NCBI GenBank assembly: GCA_038380435.1
Contig: JAWZYU010000010.1
Location: forward strand, 46,658,135 to 46,722,134
DNA length: 64,000 nt
Reading direction: 5' to 3'
DNA from: Ryuthela nishihirai
Taxonomy: Eukaryota > Arthropoda > Arachnida > Araneae > Heptathelidae
In this document: positions 45,600 to 56,714 of the stretch, piece by piece
How positions within the stretch are numbered: position 1 is the stretch's first letter
How the letters are laid out: each line of letters starts with the position of its first letter
Notes under the pieces: model-generated
What the model was told of the DNA's origin: nothing
Database searches by the model: none
Seen by the model: only the letters and a program-made list of their open reading frames with translations
Position numbers and translations under genes: made by a program

Positions 45600-46530
45600 G
45601 ACGTCTAAAGCGAGACTATATTGTGGTTCATGTACAGGTTAATTCTTTCCTATTAACGTATTTCAAATGTGTAATACAGAATTAGCAATGACAACTTTTG
45701 GCCCTGATTAGCACATTCAGGATTCTTTATTCTAGTTAACTCTAGCAATGATCGTTTTTTGATAGCCACTTTCGTTTCATTAATTACATCGTAATAAGTG
45801 CTTATATAAATAAGTTATGTAAAGAACAATTCGAATCGGACCGAGTTTTGTTTGATATGGCATGCAACAAACATAATGGACATTTACAAAAATCTAAACA
45901 CATTGACTTTTTCCTTTGACATATAATTGGACATATATCTACTTCGGACAACCTTTAAAACGAACTTAAGGTTAAATTTAGTACTAGATCTAAACAGCTA
46001 CTGGACCAAGAGTAGCAGATAGATAAGTAAGAGTAAAAATTCTCAATTTAATATAAGTACATGAAAATAATATGAAATGAGCATTGAAAATGATTTTATG
46101 ATGCCATATAATATAAATTTGTGATCAGTATCAGAAACGACTAAAAGGATAAAAAAAAATACTCGAATGTGATAGAGTTTAGAAACTTTTAAGGTTATTC
46201 TCATTCTAGTGTTCCACTGAATCAAATATACATTCACTAGCTCAGACATATTCAAATGTGAAACGAAATTTTATCAAATAACTTTATTTCTATGTAAGAC
46301 TAGGTTGGACATTTTTAGAGAAAATGAGTCTCATTTTAATATTGACTGCTGATACCTATGGCTATACCAGCTGTAGATAAAAAGACGGATTTTTTTATGT
46401 AGCTTAGCGGTTTAAAGCAAAAAAAATACAACGACTAACTCAATATATAAAATAACCATGTTATTTTGAACGAGTTATTGCAAATTTGGATCATTAAATC
46501 CTACTTTGTATTTATGAGAGATCAGACATG
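45600..46530. other. Unassigned interval
   Basis: Nothing supportable. Confidence 0.4.
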
Positions 46531-46594
46531 TCATTTTTACCCTGTTAATGGCTGTTGCTATTCTTCCTAATGGTAGATGGATTAAACCATGTCT

Positions 46595-47310
46595 TTTTTT
46601 TTCTTCTGCTATTGGCTGATGAATCAGACATGTATTCGCTTTTACCCTGAAAATTACTGATGAATCTGTGTGTTTGCCTGATAATGGACTGATGAATCAG
46701 ATACTGTTGATGTTTTTCCCTTCTAATGTATCAGACTTTCTCTGTGTTTTTGCCTTCTAATATATCGGACACTATTGGTGTTTTTCCTACTAATGTATCA
46801 GACACTGTTGGTGTTTTTTCCTACTACTGTATCACACACTTTTGGTGCTTTTGCCTCTAATATATCAGACACTGTTGGTGTTTTTGCCTATTAATATATC
46901 AGACTTTCTCTGTATTTTTGTCTTCTAATGTAACAGACACTGTTGGTGTTTTTGCCTACTAATATATCAGACTCTCTCTGTGTTTTTGTCTGCTAATTTA
47001 TAAGACACTTTTGTTTTTTACTGCTAAAGTTTCAGACACTGTCTTCGGTTTTGACTGCTAAATAAATGGCTGATGAATCAGACACTGCCTTGTTTTTTAA
47101 CTACTAAATGGCTGATAAATCAGACATGTCTCTGTTTTTGCCTGCTAATGGCTGATATGTCGGATACCATCTTCGTTTTTCCCTTTTAAACACTGATGAA
47201 ACAGATGTGTCTGCTTTTACCTGCTAACGGCTGATAGTTCGGACACCGTCTTGATTTCTTTCTTGCTAATGGGTGATGAATCAGACATGTCTCCGTTTTT
47301 ATCGGTTTAT
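46595..47310 (+). repeat. Two-tier minisatellite, 34- and 40-bp units
   Basis: About 20 units. The centre (46725-47040) has 34-bp units AATATATCAGACACTGTTGG followed by TGTTTTTGCCTACT. The flanks have about 40-bp units with an extra GGCTGATGA (AATGGCTGATGAATCAGACA). The short form appears derived from the long form by a small deletion, followed by expansion in the middle. Confidence 0.88.
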
Positions 47311-47455
47311 CTCAGACCTTTCTTCTCTTACTCTTTCTATTAGCTTGAAGATGTAGTCAGAAATAAACAGTAAAGCACAACGTTTAACTATTGATGTATA
47401 CTACATTAATGTAAATCATGAACTATATTCAGTACGTGTAAAAAGTAAAAAAAAA

Positions 47456-47643
47456 CGTCAAGCAGCTGTTTGCTAAAGAGGTCTCAGAGGAGTCTATTGG
47501 TATAATTAGCCATAGAGACGGCGAGACCTCAGCAGAAAAACTACACAAATAAAGAAAGAAACATCCAAACTTTTATACGGAGCTTGAACCCAGTTCCCTT
47601 TCATCTGTAGCCACACACGCTAACTACTCGGCTAATGGGACGG
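47456..47643 (-). mobile_element. SINE B copy 6
   Basis: Tail GTCAAGCAGCTGTTTGCTAA (decayed palindrome), body, and head ending CTACTCGGCTAATGGGACGG with the A and B boxes weakened. Confidence 0.8.
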
Positions 47644-47949
47644 TTTCTTATACATTTTATTAAAATGCAAAAATGAGTGATTTTTTTTCCTGTGCAAAAT
47701 GATTCGGTTCAGAATAAGTGATCGGGGCCAGATATGTGAGGATGGCAATTGAGCTTTGACCCTTTTCTAATAATTCAATTAAAAGCGAAGAAAAATAAAC
47801 GAAGTGTGAAAAATGTTAATTGAAATAAGTTTCCATTGGTTCTTTACTCATTCACTCTGTTATGTTATTTAGACCCTAGAAAAGATGAGAATATATTTAT
47901 GAGTATCAAACAAATTAATCACATTATTTTTTTTCGCCCAAGATTCTAT

Positions 47950-48420
47950 ACTGTAGAAATTACAGTTTTCTTACTTCTAAATTATTATTATTATTTTGAA
48001 ACGTGTTAGCAGATAAAGATCTTAATCAAATGCATCAATATCTCGATTTTCAACAATATTCTTTCAGCATTTTAATGAATTATGGAAGTTCTAATATTTA
48101 ACAATAACAATGCCAGTCACTAAAATTGACTTCAGAAGTTAATTAAAAACTAGTAATAAGTACTATATCAAAGTGGTTAATAAAATAATTGTATATTTTA
48201 GACATCTATGTAAAGAATTCTTTCACTATTCATCAATTTGTATAAGTTTCTTAAAACTAGCAGTGGTATTGTGAAATATTCAAACTTCCATAACTCGTTA
48301 AATACTGAACGAAATATTGATATATTTCGTTGAGATCTTTATCCGCTATGACATTTTTAAAAACAAAGAAACTTATTTTAGAAGTTAAAGAGCTTCGAAG
48401 TTAGGCTTTCCATTCGCAAA
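47950..48420. mobile_element. Long-arm inverted-repeat MITE (family F), copy 3
   Basis: Arms share GATAAAGATCTTAATCAAAT with its inverse near 48330-48350, and AATATTTAACAATA with its inverse near 48275. The left outer end is poorly preserved. Confidence 0.72.
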
Positions 48421-48687
48421 ATATAAGGTTGTTCCTTAATTTATGGAAACCACTATAGGTTATTTCTGCGATTTGATAACCAAAATGCAAATATTGTATC
48501 TTAGGAACAATATATTCAATTCACTACTTTTCCCTCGATAACAAGACAGACATAATCTTCAGAAATTCCATAACTTGAAATTAGTTTCACTTGCTTCCAC
48601 AGGAGTATCATCTGTAGCAATGGTCAAGCAAAGGCATAAGACAATTACTTGGAATTTATTTCATTCCGATTCCTTCAAATCTTTGTG

Positions 48688-49026
48688 CAGTGGCTTAGGG
48701 TGGCCAAATTTTTACGGCGGTAATTAGATATCTTTGCTCTAATTTCAATTCAAAATAAAAGTCCCATGAATGTGAAGTACTAAGATATTTCACACAATTT
48801 TGCGAGCATAATAATTTTGAAATCTGCTAAGATCGTTTGAGGTGGTAAAAATAAAATCAGTTTTAACATGAAAAAAAATTGAAGTAAATTCTCTTGTCGC
48901 AGCAAAATAAGTCTTTTGGTGGGCGACCAAAACAAAGTTGGAGCGGCAAAAAGATAATTTATCTTGATAACGACAATAAGTAAATATTTTCAATGGCGGC
49001 AAAATATTTTGGGCCGGCGCTGCCTA
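48688..49026. mobile_element. Possible hAT-like MITE
   Basis: Left CAGTGGCTTAGGGTGGCC followed by ACGGCGG; right (reverse complement) CAGCGCCGGCCC followed by TTGCCGCC. The ends are related but the target duplication is unclear. Confidence 0.45.
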
Positions 49027-49092
49027 AATCATTTGTTTTCCTTTTAACATTACATTCCCACTATTATTCTATGCCACTGTTATGCTATAAGG

Positions 49093-49458
49093 CTGGGTTG
49101 TTTTACCTTTGAGCTGCACTTTTTTCCACACAATAAAGTAAATGGTTAGGTCACAAGGACTCCAAAGGCTGAGAAAAGTTTGGGGGAAGGGGACCCACTG
49201 GGCAACTGTTAAGAGAAAAATGGTAGCTTCCTGTCAAGATCATTCAGCGTGTTCTTTAACGTGCACAAAATATAACCCGGAACCAGAGCTTAAAATCCCA
49301 TCTGATGGACAGTGGCCTTTCCAACCCCATCGGTGTCCCTTTCTGACCGATGGCAGAGCAGTGATTTAGAAAAAATCTCAACGCTAGCATAGTTGAGACT
49401 CGAAACTGGGAAAGACAAATTACAGCCTGGTGCGCTACCAATTGAGTCACTCCGCGAG
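49093..49458 (-). mobile_element. SINE A copy 10
   Basis: Tail GGGTTGTTTTACC, body and head (CTACCAATTGAGTCAC) are all present with scattered substitutions; the B box reads GTTTCGAGTCTC. Confidence 0.87.
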
Positions 49459-49657
49459 TTTATACCATGTAACCAGAATATTCAGAACTATGATTCGGGA
49501 GACAGATTCACTTGCTTAACCCTTTTACTACCGCATGGACATAACAAATACATGTTCCATGCAACAGTCTACAAAGACTGGAAGAAATACACTTTATCGT
49601 TCATAAGAAATGTCATTGTTTCATTATTGCTCCATCATTTGCATTTGTTACATTCTA

Positions 49658-49898
49658 AGTGTACACAGGGTATGGCTCTAACGTGCACGGATTATAACTT
49701 TCCAGTACAAGAACCACGGCTTAACGTTCCATTCCATAACAGACGACGGCATTTTCAAGCCATCGGTGTCCCTTTCTGACCGAGAAAAGGATGGGGGATA
49801 GCAGAAATAAATCTTAACCCTGGACCAGGTGGCATTCTAACCTGGGAACTGCATATTACGAGACTGGCTCGCTACCCACTGAGTCAACCGTCATCCCT
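49658..49898 (-). mobile_element. SINE A copy 11, tail missing
   Basis: Starts in the body (GTGTACACAGGGTATGGCTC on the plus strand) and keeps the head (GAGACTGGCTCGCTACCCAC then TGAGTC). It is 200 bp from copy 10 in the same orientation. Confidence 0.8.
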
Positions 49899-49899
49899 A

Positions 49900-50625
49900 C
49901 ACTAGAGGCATAGCGTGAGAGAGTCGCTGTTACACCATGAGGGAACAAAGGAGATAATAGGCAATTCACATTTCTACAGTTCTCATAGCTTGGTTGATTG
50001 AGGAGAGATTGTCGTTGACTACTATAGACGAAAATTTTCAACTGAGTCTCATAGTCTCCCCACTTGTCCTTTAGTTACCACTAGAGTTACTCCGTTGTTC
50101 TACATAAATTTTAATTCTCTTACCTGTAGGGAAAATGTCCTGCTAGGATAAGAAATTTTTGCTTATATCTCCCTAACCTGTATGAACTAGTGGATAAAAC
50201 ATCTATCTTTTAACAGCTTTCATGTAGTAAATAGGTTAATTATTTTTGTTAGTTACATCATTAATTGAGATTTCTAGCAAAAATTGAAACTTAATAGAAA
50301 TGCGATGCAAAATTCCATAGTAAAGTTTGCGATTAAAATTCGGAAATGCATTATAACTCTACGGAAAATTATTCCCAGTCAACAGCCCCATGTGCCTACT
50401 GTGATTAGTTCTTCGATTCAGGTCACCGAATAACATGTGCTCTTCTTCTACATTCACGTCACGAAAAACAATGGATAGAGCTTTGGGATGGATAGAGCCT
50501 AAGGGGAAGCATTTTAATCAGTCAATGACCAGGTTATATAAATCAATCAATCTATGAGAACGGTCGAAATGTGCATGCGTTTATCATATTCTCTCCATTG
50601 TACTCTCAGTTGGCACCTCCTGCTA
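49900..50625. other. Unassigned interval with dispersed repeats
   Basis: 50038-50095 matches 7105-7170. 50398-50450 (GATTAGTTCTTCGATT, CATGTGCTCTTC) resembles 51910-51955. No gene is seen. Confidence 0.4.
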
Positions 50626-50628
50626 TGC

Positions 50629-51030
50629 CAGGGGTGGGGAAACTTTTTTCTCTGCGGGCCACTAAAATGCTTATTAAAACATTTTTTCATAGCTTCAACG
50701 TTGCCAATTCACTCTTGACATACTAATAAAAATAAAATAAATACCCCCTCAAGCAGCTGCTTGCCACAGAGGTCTGACAGGAGCCTGTCAGTTTATATGC
50801 CAGAGTAGAAAGTCTGAGAGGATGGCAGGACCTCAGCAGAATAACAACACGAACATCCATGCCTTACCCGGGGCTCGAACTCAGGTCCCGTAGATTAGTA
50901 GCCAAGCGCGCTAAACCACTCGGCCACGGGACGGCTAACTAATACACATTAATTTTAGTGTTTTGTTAAGTCTTTACTTGCCGGAGGGCCACAAAAAATC
51001 ATCTCGAGGGCCGGAGTTTCCACAAACCTG
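50629..51030. mobile_element. hAT-like MITE carrying SINE B
   Basis: Left CAGGGGTGGGGAAACTTTTT and GCGGGCCAC; right GAGGGCCGGAGTTTCC and AACCTG, inverted. Flanks TGCTATGC (50621-50628) and TGCTTTCC (51031-51038) match at 6 of 8. The flank is the TGCTATGCC start of the adjoining minisatellite unit. SINE B copy 7 sits inside. Confidence 0.72.
50725..50936 (-). mobile_element. SINE B copy 7, full length reference copy
   Basis: The most complete SINE B. On the minus strand it begins GCCGTCCCGTGGCCGAGTGG (A box), then GAGTTCGAGCCCC (B box), GGCATGGATGTTCGTGTTGT, and TCTGCTGAGGTCCTGCCATC. The tail has CTGACAGGCTCCTGTCAG, CAAGCAGCTGCTTG, and an A/T end (TTTATTTTATTTTTATTA). Confidence 0.92.
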
Positions 51031-51034
51031 TGCT

Positions 51035-51236
51035 TTCCCTCTGGTGTAACTGTAGGCCTATTCACGCTATGCCTCTGGTGTAACAGTAGGCATACTCACA
51101 GTATGCCTCGGATTTAGCAATAGACTTACTCAAACAATGCCTATGCTGTAACAATAGGCATACTCACGCCATGCCTCTAATCTAACAGTAGGTCTACTCA
51201 TACTATGCCTTTGAAGTAGCAGTAGGCCTACTGATG
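51035..51236 (+). repeat. 34-bp minisatellite, left block
   Basis: Six degenerate units of TATGCCTCTGGTGTAACAGT followed by AGGCATACTCACAC. The array continues at 51593 after a SINE A insertion. Confidence 0.88.
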
Positions 51237-51594
51237 TGGTGCAGTTTCCAGGTTTAAGTCCCAGCTGGCCCAGCATTGAGATATTTCTCTGCAAAATTCC
51301 CTGTCTTGCCCTTGGTCAGTAGGCGACACTGATGGGCTTGGAAAGGCCACCATCCGTCAGATGGGACGTTAAGTCATAGCTTTTTGTGCAAGAGAGCCAT
51401 ACCCTCTGTGCAAGTTAAAGAACACGCAGGATGCCTTGATGGGAGGCTACCATCTGTTTCCTAACAGCTGTCCAGTGGGTCTCCTCCCCCCAACCTTCTC
51501 TGAGACCTTGGGGTCCTAGTGACCTGGATCATTTAGCAGATTGTGTGTAAAAAAGGTGCAGCTCAGAAGCAAAACAGCCCAACCCATGCTATGC
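51233..51594 (+). mobile_element. SINE A copy 12, inside a minisatellite
   Basis: The head is truncated: it starts just before the B box (CCAGGTTTAAGTCCCAG). The body is good (GTCAGATGGGACGTTAAG, AAGTTAAAGAACACGCAGG) and the tail is AAAACAGCCCAACCC. It divides the 34-bp array. Confidence 0.88.
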
Positions 51595-51782
51595 CTCTGG
51601 TGTAACAGTAGACCTGCTCACACTATGACTCTATTGTAACAGTAGGCCTACTCACGCCTCTGCTGTAACAGTAGGACTTCTCACGCGTGCCTCTGGTGTA
51701 ACAGTAGGACTTCTCACGCGTGCCTCTGGTGTAACAGTAGACATATTCACACTATGCCTCTTGTGTAACACTAGCATAGAAT
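51593..51782 (+). repeat. 34-bp minisatellite, right block
   Basis: Same unit as 51035-51236. Within it, TCACGCGTGCCTCTGGTGTA is repeated exactly with a 33-bp period (51676-51745), which points to a recent local expansion. Confidence 0.88.
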
Positions 51783-51789
51783 AACAGTG

Positions 51790-52726
51790 GGCATGCAACG
51801 CTAAACGGAAGACAAGTACGTTCGGTATGTTGAGAATAAATCTTCATATGTTTGCTCCAAATCTAAATTTATGGTCATCAGTACCATTCACTGTGTAGCC
51901 CGCAGCCCACTATAATTGGTTCTTCGGTTGTACTTCTAATGACACGTGCTCTTCCACGGGACACTAAACCACACTGGATGGAGCTATATAATCTTGTTTC
52001 ATCTTTAATTCTGATAAACCAGCAGAAAAATATTTTATTAGTTAAACTGTTTATGCTTTAACTTATTCTCTGATTTCTTGAAGAACTTAATAGTGTTTTT
52101 ACTCAAACACGTGTCAATGCTAAACGTAGGTGCAGCGTTGTGCAAAAGTTAAAAGCGGGCCAGGTGCGAAGTAAGCAATTGATACTGATCGAAGTCCTGA
52201 AATCATTTATTTTGAGGGGGAGGGGGTGGAATTTATTGTTAAAGAGATTGTAGTTCCTAGTTAAATACTCCTCACATGTTTCCAATGAGACAGAATAGCT
52301 ATGAATCACAGTCATGAACATTCACATCTGTACATTGCTTACGTGTCAATAACTCCTGATGTATTGTGCGGCATTGTTTCAAAATAGACATGTCATATAC
52401 ACTTCGTCCTTTTATTTTTCTTAGGGACAGCAGGACACACACTGTAGCCAAAAAACGACAAATACGGTTAAAGATCAAAAGGGTCGAATGATAAAACAAG
52501 AAAGAGGCTACTTCACTTTCTCGATACAATTAAGAGAACTAACACGCACGGAAACGCAACGCAACAGCAAAAGGGATAATGGAGACTGGGCAAAATAACA
52601 GCGATGCACATAAAACACATGCTATTAGTAAGGTACTGCTAATTCCGATTTGTATAAAATTTCGTTTCACAAACATACATCAGACAAGTTAATTTTTCAG
52701 TTTCTCTTAAAACAACGAAGCCGATG
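51790..52726 (-). other. Downstream region of the host gene, possibly 3' UTR
   Basis: Lies 3' of the stop codon at 52727-52729 on the minus strand. TTTATT (AATAAA on the minus strand) occurs at about 52406 and 52205-52235, either of which could be a polyadenylation signal. No other coding signal. Confidence 0.35.
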
Positions 52727-52975
52727 TCATTTGTCGTGGAAAGTGGCGTCATCAACAGAGTCTGTGATGATGAGAGGACTTGGAGGCGGTGTTGAACCTA
52801 AGCTCTTGCCGAGACCCGAATCGGAGCTGGCGGAGTGGATGTGATCGCGGTTCAGTCCGCGTGTTGGAGATGGCTGCCGATGGATGAGGGGGAGCTGAGG
52901 AAGAGGAGAAGATGAGGCGCTCCTGCTTGGTCTTGGATCAGCTCGTAACCGATTCTCAGGTGACAAACAGTCGAA
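52727..52975 (-). CDS. Terminal coding exon of a Ser/Pro-rich protein
   Basis: Minus-strand exon of 82 codons plus TGA. It is preceded by a good acceptor (ATATTTTTCTCCAG before TTC at 52975) in phase 0. The product reads FDCLSPENRLRADPRPSRSA, then SSSPLPQLPLIHRQPSPTRG, and ends ITDSVDDATFHDK. It is rich in S, P, R and acidic residues, with several SP and TP sites and an SDSGLG stretch, and appears disordered. Its base composition is clearly richer in G+C than its surroundings, as expected of an exon under selection. I do not recognise the protein and assign no function. The phase agrees with the exon at 61580-61764: donor after a complete codon, acceptor at a complete codon. It is probably the C-terminal tail of a regulatory or scaffold protein. 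Confidence 0.78.
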   Translation of the reverse strand, partial: FDCLSPENRLRADPRPSRSASSSPLPQLPLIHRQPSPTRGLNRDHIHSASSDSGLGKSLGSTPPPSPLIITDSVDDATFHDK

Positions 52976-52999
52976 CTGGAGAAAAATATGCAATTCATT

Positions 53000-53605
53000 A
53001 TGCATAAAAAATACTTTAGCAACACTGAACGCCAAACAAATATACATTCATTAAAAAAGATGCAAATTTATACAATGGGTTCAGCGGAGACCATTGTTAA
53101 TGTACTTTCCCACCTAGCCCATTATTAGAAACAGAACTGATATCATTTAATGAAAAATTATTAAATTTATTGACTTTTTAACAAGAACTGAAATAAAAAA
53201 GTTTTAAGTATGCACCCAGTTCTCAATTAACACGAATTCTCATTGCACGATTTCGGTTTAACACGATTTTTAAAATAGAGCTGATTTTTGACTAACAAGA
53301 CTGGTCGTTCGATTTTACACGATTTTCCACTACTTCCGTAAGATCTTTTATATTATTTTACTTAGCACATGAGACGACACCTTGCCTTACCTACATGATT
53401 TTTTCTTGTTCATACTTTTTAATGAACATTTTTATCGACATTTTTCTATAAAAACTGGTGTGTTGAAACAGCTATAACATCTAATATATTTGTAAACAAT
53501 AAAGCTCTTTAAATTGGAGCTGACAGATGACAACGCGGGCGTATGCAAATTCATCTTGATTGGCAATAGATTATAACTTGTCACTTGCAGAGTAAAAACG
53601 CTTAT
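53000..53605. other. Intronic, unassigned
   Basis: AT-rich. Nothing supportable. Confidence 0.4.
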
Positions 53606-53628
53606 ATTTTTTTTAAAAAAGGAAGAAG

Positions 53629-53980
53629 CAGGGCCGGACTTACGCCCAAGCTAACTAAGCTACAGTTTAGGACCTCACGATTATGAAGAGGCCTAGAAAA
53701 TTGAAGTTTACTGTCACGATTCTTTTTTATATTGAAATTAATCTATTGTGCAAACATTATTTATTTCAGCTTTACACACTCATTATTGTATACCAATGCT
53801 AATATAATGTTTCTACCACATCAATTTCATATTGATTTTCTTAATGTTTCCTTCAATTAAAATAATAAATATGTAACTTATTTCGACTTTCGAAATTCCA
53901 GGGCCTCTGAAACTTTTGTAGTTTTGGGCCTCTTAAACTTGTCATAGTTTAGGGTCTCAGAAGGTGAAAGTCCGGCCCTG
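53629..53980. mobile_element. 352-bp hAT-like MITE inserted in a SINE C tail
   Basis: Left CAGGGCCGGACTTACGCC and right (reverse complement) CAGGGCCGGACTTTCACC are inverted ends. Flanks GGAAGAAG (53621-53628) and GGAAGAAA (53981-53988) match at 7 of 8. The target lies in the GGAAGAAGGTA stretch of the SINE C tail, which gives the order of insertion. Confidence 0.88.
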
Positions 53981-53981
53981 G

Positions 53982-54133
53982 GAAGAAAGTATTTCCTTAT
54001 ACAAAAGACAAAGATAACCTGGAACATATATTAGGCCTGATTTCTCGTACAACATACGAACACTTACACAAGGATATCCCCGCTGGTCTTAGTAATCAGG
54101 TACGCTAACCACTAGACCAGTAGGGGACAGCGA
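53982..54133 (-). mobile_element. SINE C copy 2
   Basis: Minus strand: CTACTGGTCTAGTGGTTAGC (A box), then GTATGTTGTACGAGAAATC, TATCTTTGTCTTTTGTATAA, and the tail split by the hAT MITE, whose remnant is at 53608-53628. Confidence 0.78.
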
Positions 54134-54139
54134 GGCTTG

Positions 54140-56345
54140 TTTAACTGGTTCAGTGGCCTCATGATAAAACAAGAAAGTGGCTATTTCACTTTTTCGATAC
54201 AATTAATCATCTTCATAATTTTTACTCTAATCAATTTCTCATTTTCAACCTTCTTTACTCGACAATCATCTATGTGATACATGTATTAAAATAAAATTGC
54301 ACTCGGCAGTTTTTTTGTTTCTACCTTTACATTGTTCCTTTTTGTTTAAAAATAAGTTAGATAACATAAACAAAGGAAGTATACAAAAGCAAATATAAAC
54401 ACAAAGAATTGGCCAAAGTATGGCCAAAATAAAGGAATAAAATTAAAAACATGTCAATCAGTTGAGAATTCTGGAACGCTTCCTCCATTATTTACATTAT
54501 TTTTTTACGTGATATTCGTCTCAGACTAACACGATTTCACCTGACATAAATATTTTGGAAAAAAAAAACCATCTGTCTTGTTAGTCGGGACTGTGTGTAA
54601 AAGAAATTATTAACATTATATATTATAAGTTATATACCTACAGTGAACCAAGGATATTTACATGGTTAAAGCCATGAGAGCTGTTTGAAAGGAAAATTTT
54701 TATGTATTTTACTATAATATTATTGTAAGTAGTTTAGAATATAACATTAAATATATTACTATTACAGCAATAAAATTTTTAAAAATTGAAAAACTCTTGA
54801 ATGCATATTTAATTATTATTGCAGTAATTATTGAACTTAATTATTGTTTTATTCATTTGTTAATCATAATTTAAAACAAGCTACAATAATACTATATTAA
54901 AATTTATAAAAAATTTCCCTCCTTATGTGACGTCGTCAAAATAGCTCTCATGGTCTTCATTTTATGAAGGTAACCTTGAATGAATTCAGTAAAAGTTTTC
55001 TACGCGACTAATTCACAATTTTTTGCTTGCGAAGCGAACTGATTATCAAAATAATTGTCAGACTCACTATAAATTAATTTACAGCATACCCATGTATTAT
55101 TGCATGATTCATGATTTGAAACAAAACAAAGTAAGAATAACAAGGTATTAGAAAAATAAAGTAAACAATCATCTCATCTCATTATAGTTCTGATAAATAA
55201 TCAAAATATATTAATTGTATTCGTAATGAAGTAAAATATCATTCTTTTGACATAAAAGTCAAAGTTTCTTTTATTTAATAGGTATTACAACAGCATTCTG
55301 GTCCATTTTCAGTGTTTAAAAATTACCTCCCACATTACACAAGTTACATTACCCCACTTTCTGTAATATTTGATACTCACAGTAAAGAACAGATAATTTA
55401 GCGCTGGTCGTGTTGGGCCTAGGTTAGCAGACGTCCCCGGAAAACGGGACGTCTGGTCACCTAGTTGACAGCTCACACCTGAATTCAGAATGAATTTTCA
55501 AACTCCCCGGATCTTCTTCTGTTAATCTTGTCAGCCTAATGTTGAAGTGAAAATTTTGCAGAACATGTTGATTCAGAAGTTCTAACAGTGAAGATATGGC
55601 TCAGAATAAGAACAAATCGTTCTACGATGGCTAATACACTTTTTCGGAAACTAATTTTTCGTTTTTAATGTTATTAATTATTATTATGTTTGTGATGAAT
55701 CTGAAATAAATTTGAGAAATATTTGGTTTATTCCAGTATCACCAGTAGCTTTTAAATGAAATACGTTTTGTTGGGGAAGTGTTCATTATTCTTACTTCCT
55801 TTATTTCAACTTTTCTAAACATGTCAGCCATCGTTGCTTTCCTCAAGATATTTGTTAAAATTTCATAAAAGTAAAGATAAAATTTAATTGCTGTTATATA
55901 TTTCAGTGAATGAAAGAAATTTAAAAAGATTTTATAAACAATGTTATTAAATATTTTCGCTAAGAAATTGCTTAGCAAAGTGGATTGAAGAAAGTTCTAA
56001 AATGCTTTCACTTATTCAAACATATTCATTAGCGAACATTCTGCAATCCATTAGAATGCTTTTTAAAATTAATGCATGTAATTACCTCAATTAGGTGAGC
56101 CAGCATTTTAAACAAATTAATGAGACAGGAGCAAATGAAAGAATTGTTGTAAACAAATTAAAATGTTATTGATGCATATTCATAATAGAAACCAGAGGAG
56201 TATCAATAAAGTTAAAAATGGATAGGGTGGGAGGGTTCACATGTTTGAGTGCTATATATATTGTATATCTATTGAGATGATTGAGTGTTTGAGTTTTGAA
56301 GATTTTCTAACTAATTGTATGTTTTTTTCTGTTTTATTTTTAAAG
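54140..56345. other. Intronic, unassigned
   Basis: Long, very AT-rich interval. The only notable sequence is a short GACGTCCCC/GGGACGTC inverted repeat at 55430-55452. No exon or transposon end is seen. Confidence 0.4.
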
Positions 56346-56346
56346 T

Positions 56347-56677
56347 GACTCTGAGCGCACTTTTTTTGCACACAATGGGCTAAACAGCCAGGTCACAATG
56401 ACCCCAATGGCTCATACAAAATTGAGGGAGGGGACACACTATAACAGCTGTTGGGAAACAGATGGTAGCCTCCCGTCAAGGCTATTCAAAATGCTCTTTA
56501 ACGTGCATAGGGTATGGCTCTCTCACACACGGTTCCACAGCTTAATGACCCACCTGACGGACGGCAGCCTTCCTAATCCCATCGCTGTTCTCTACTGACC
56601 GTGAGAAGGGCGTGAGTTTTGCAGAGATAAATCGCAATGCTGGCTCAGTTGGGACTCGAATCTTAGAATGCAGATTA
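56347..56677 (-). mobile_element. SINE A copy 13, cut by a Tc1 insertion
   Basis: Body and B box (GGGACTCGAATCTTAG region) are present. The Tc1 element begins at 56678, in the anticodon-loop region of the head (CAGATTA). The rest of the head is not found beyond 59090. Confidence 0.83.
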
Positions 56678-56714
56678 CACAGTCGTATCAGAATAATATG
56701 ACCACCTACCTAAT

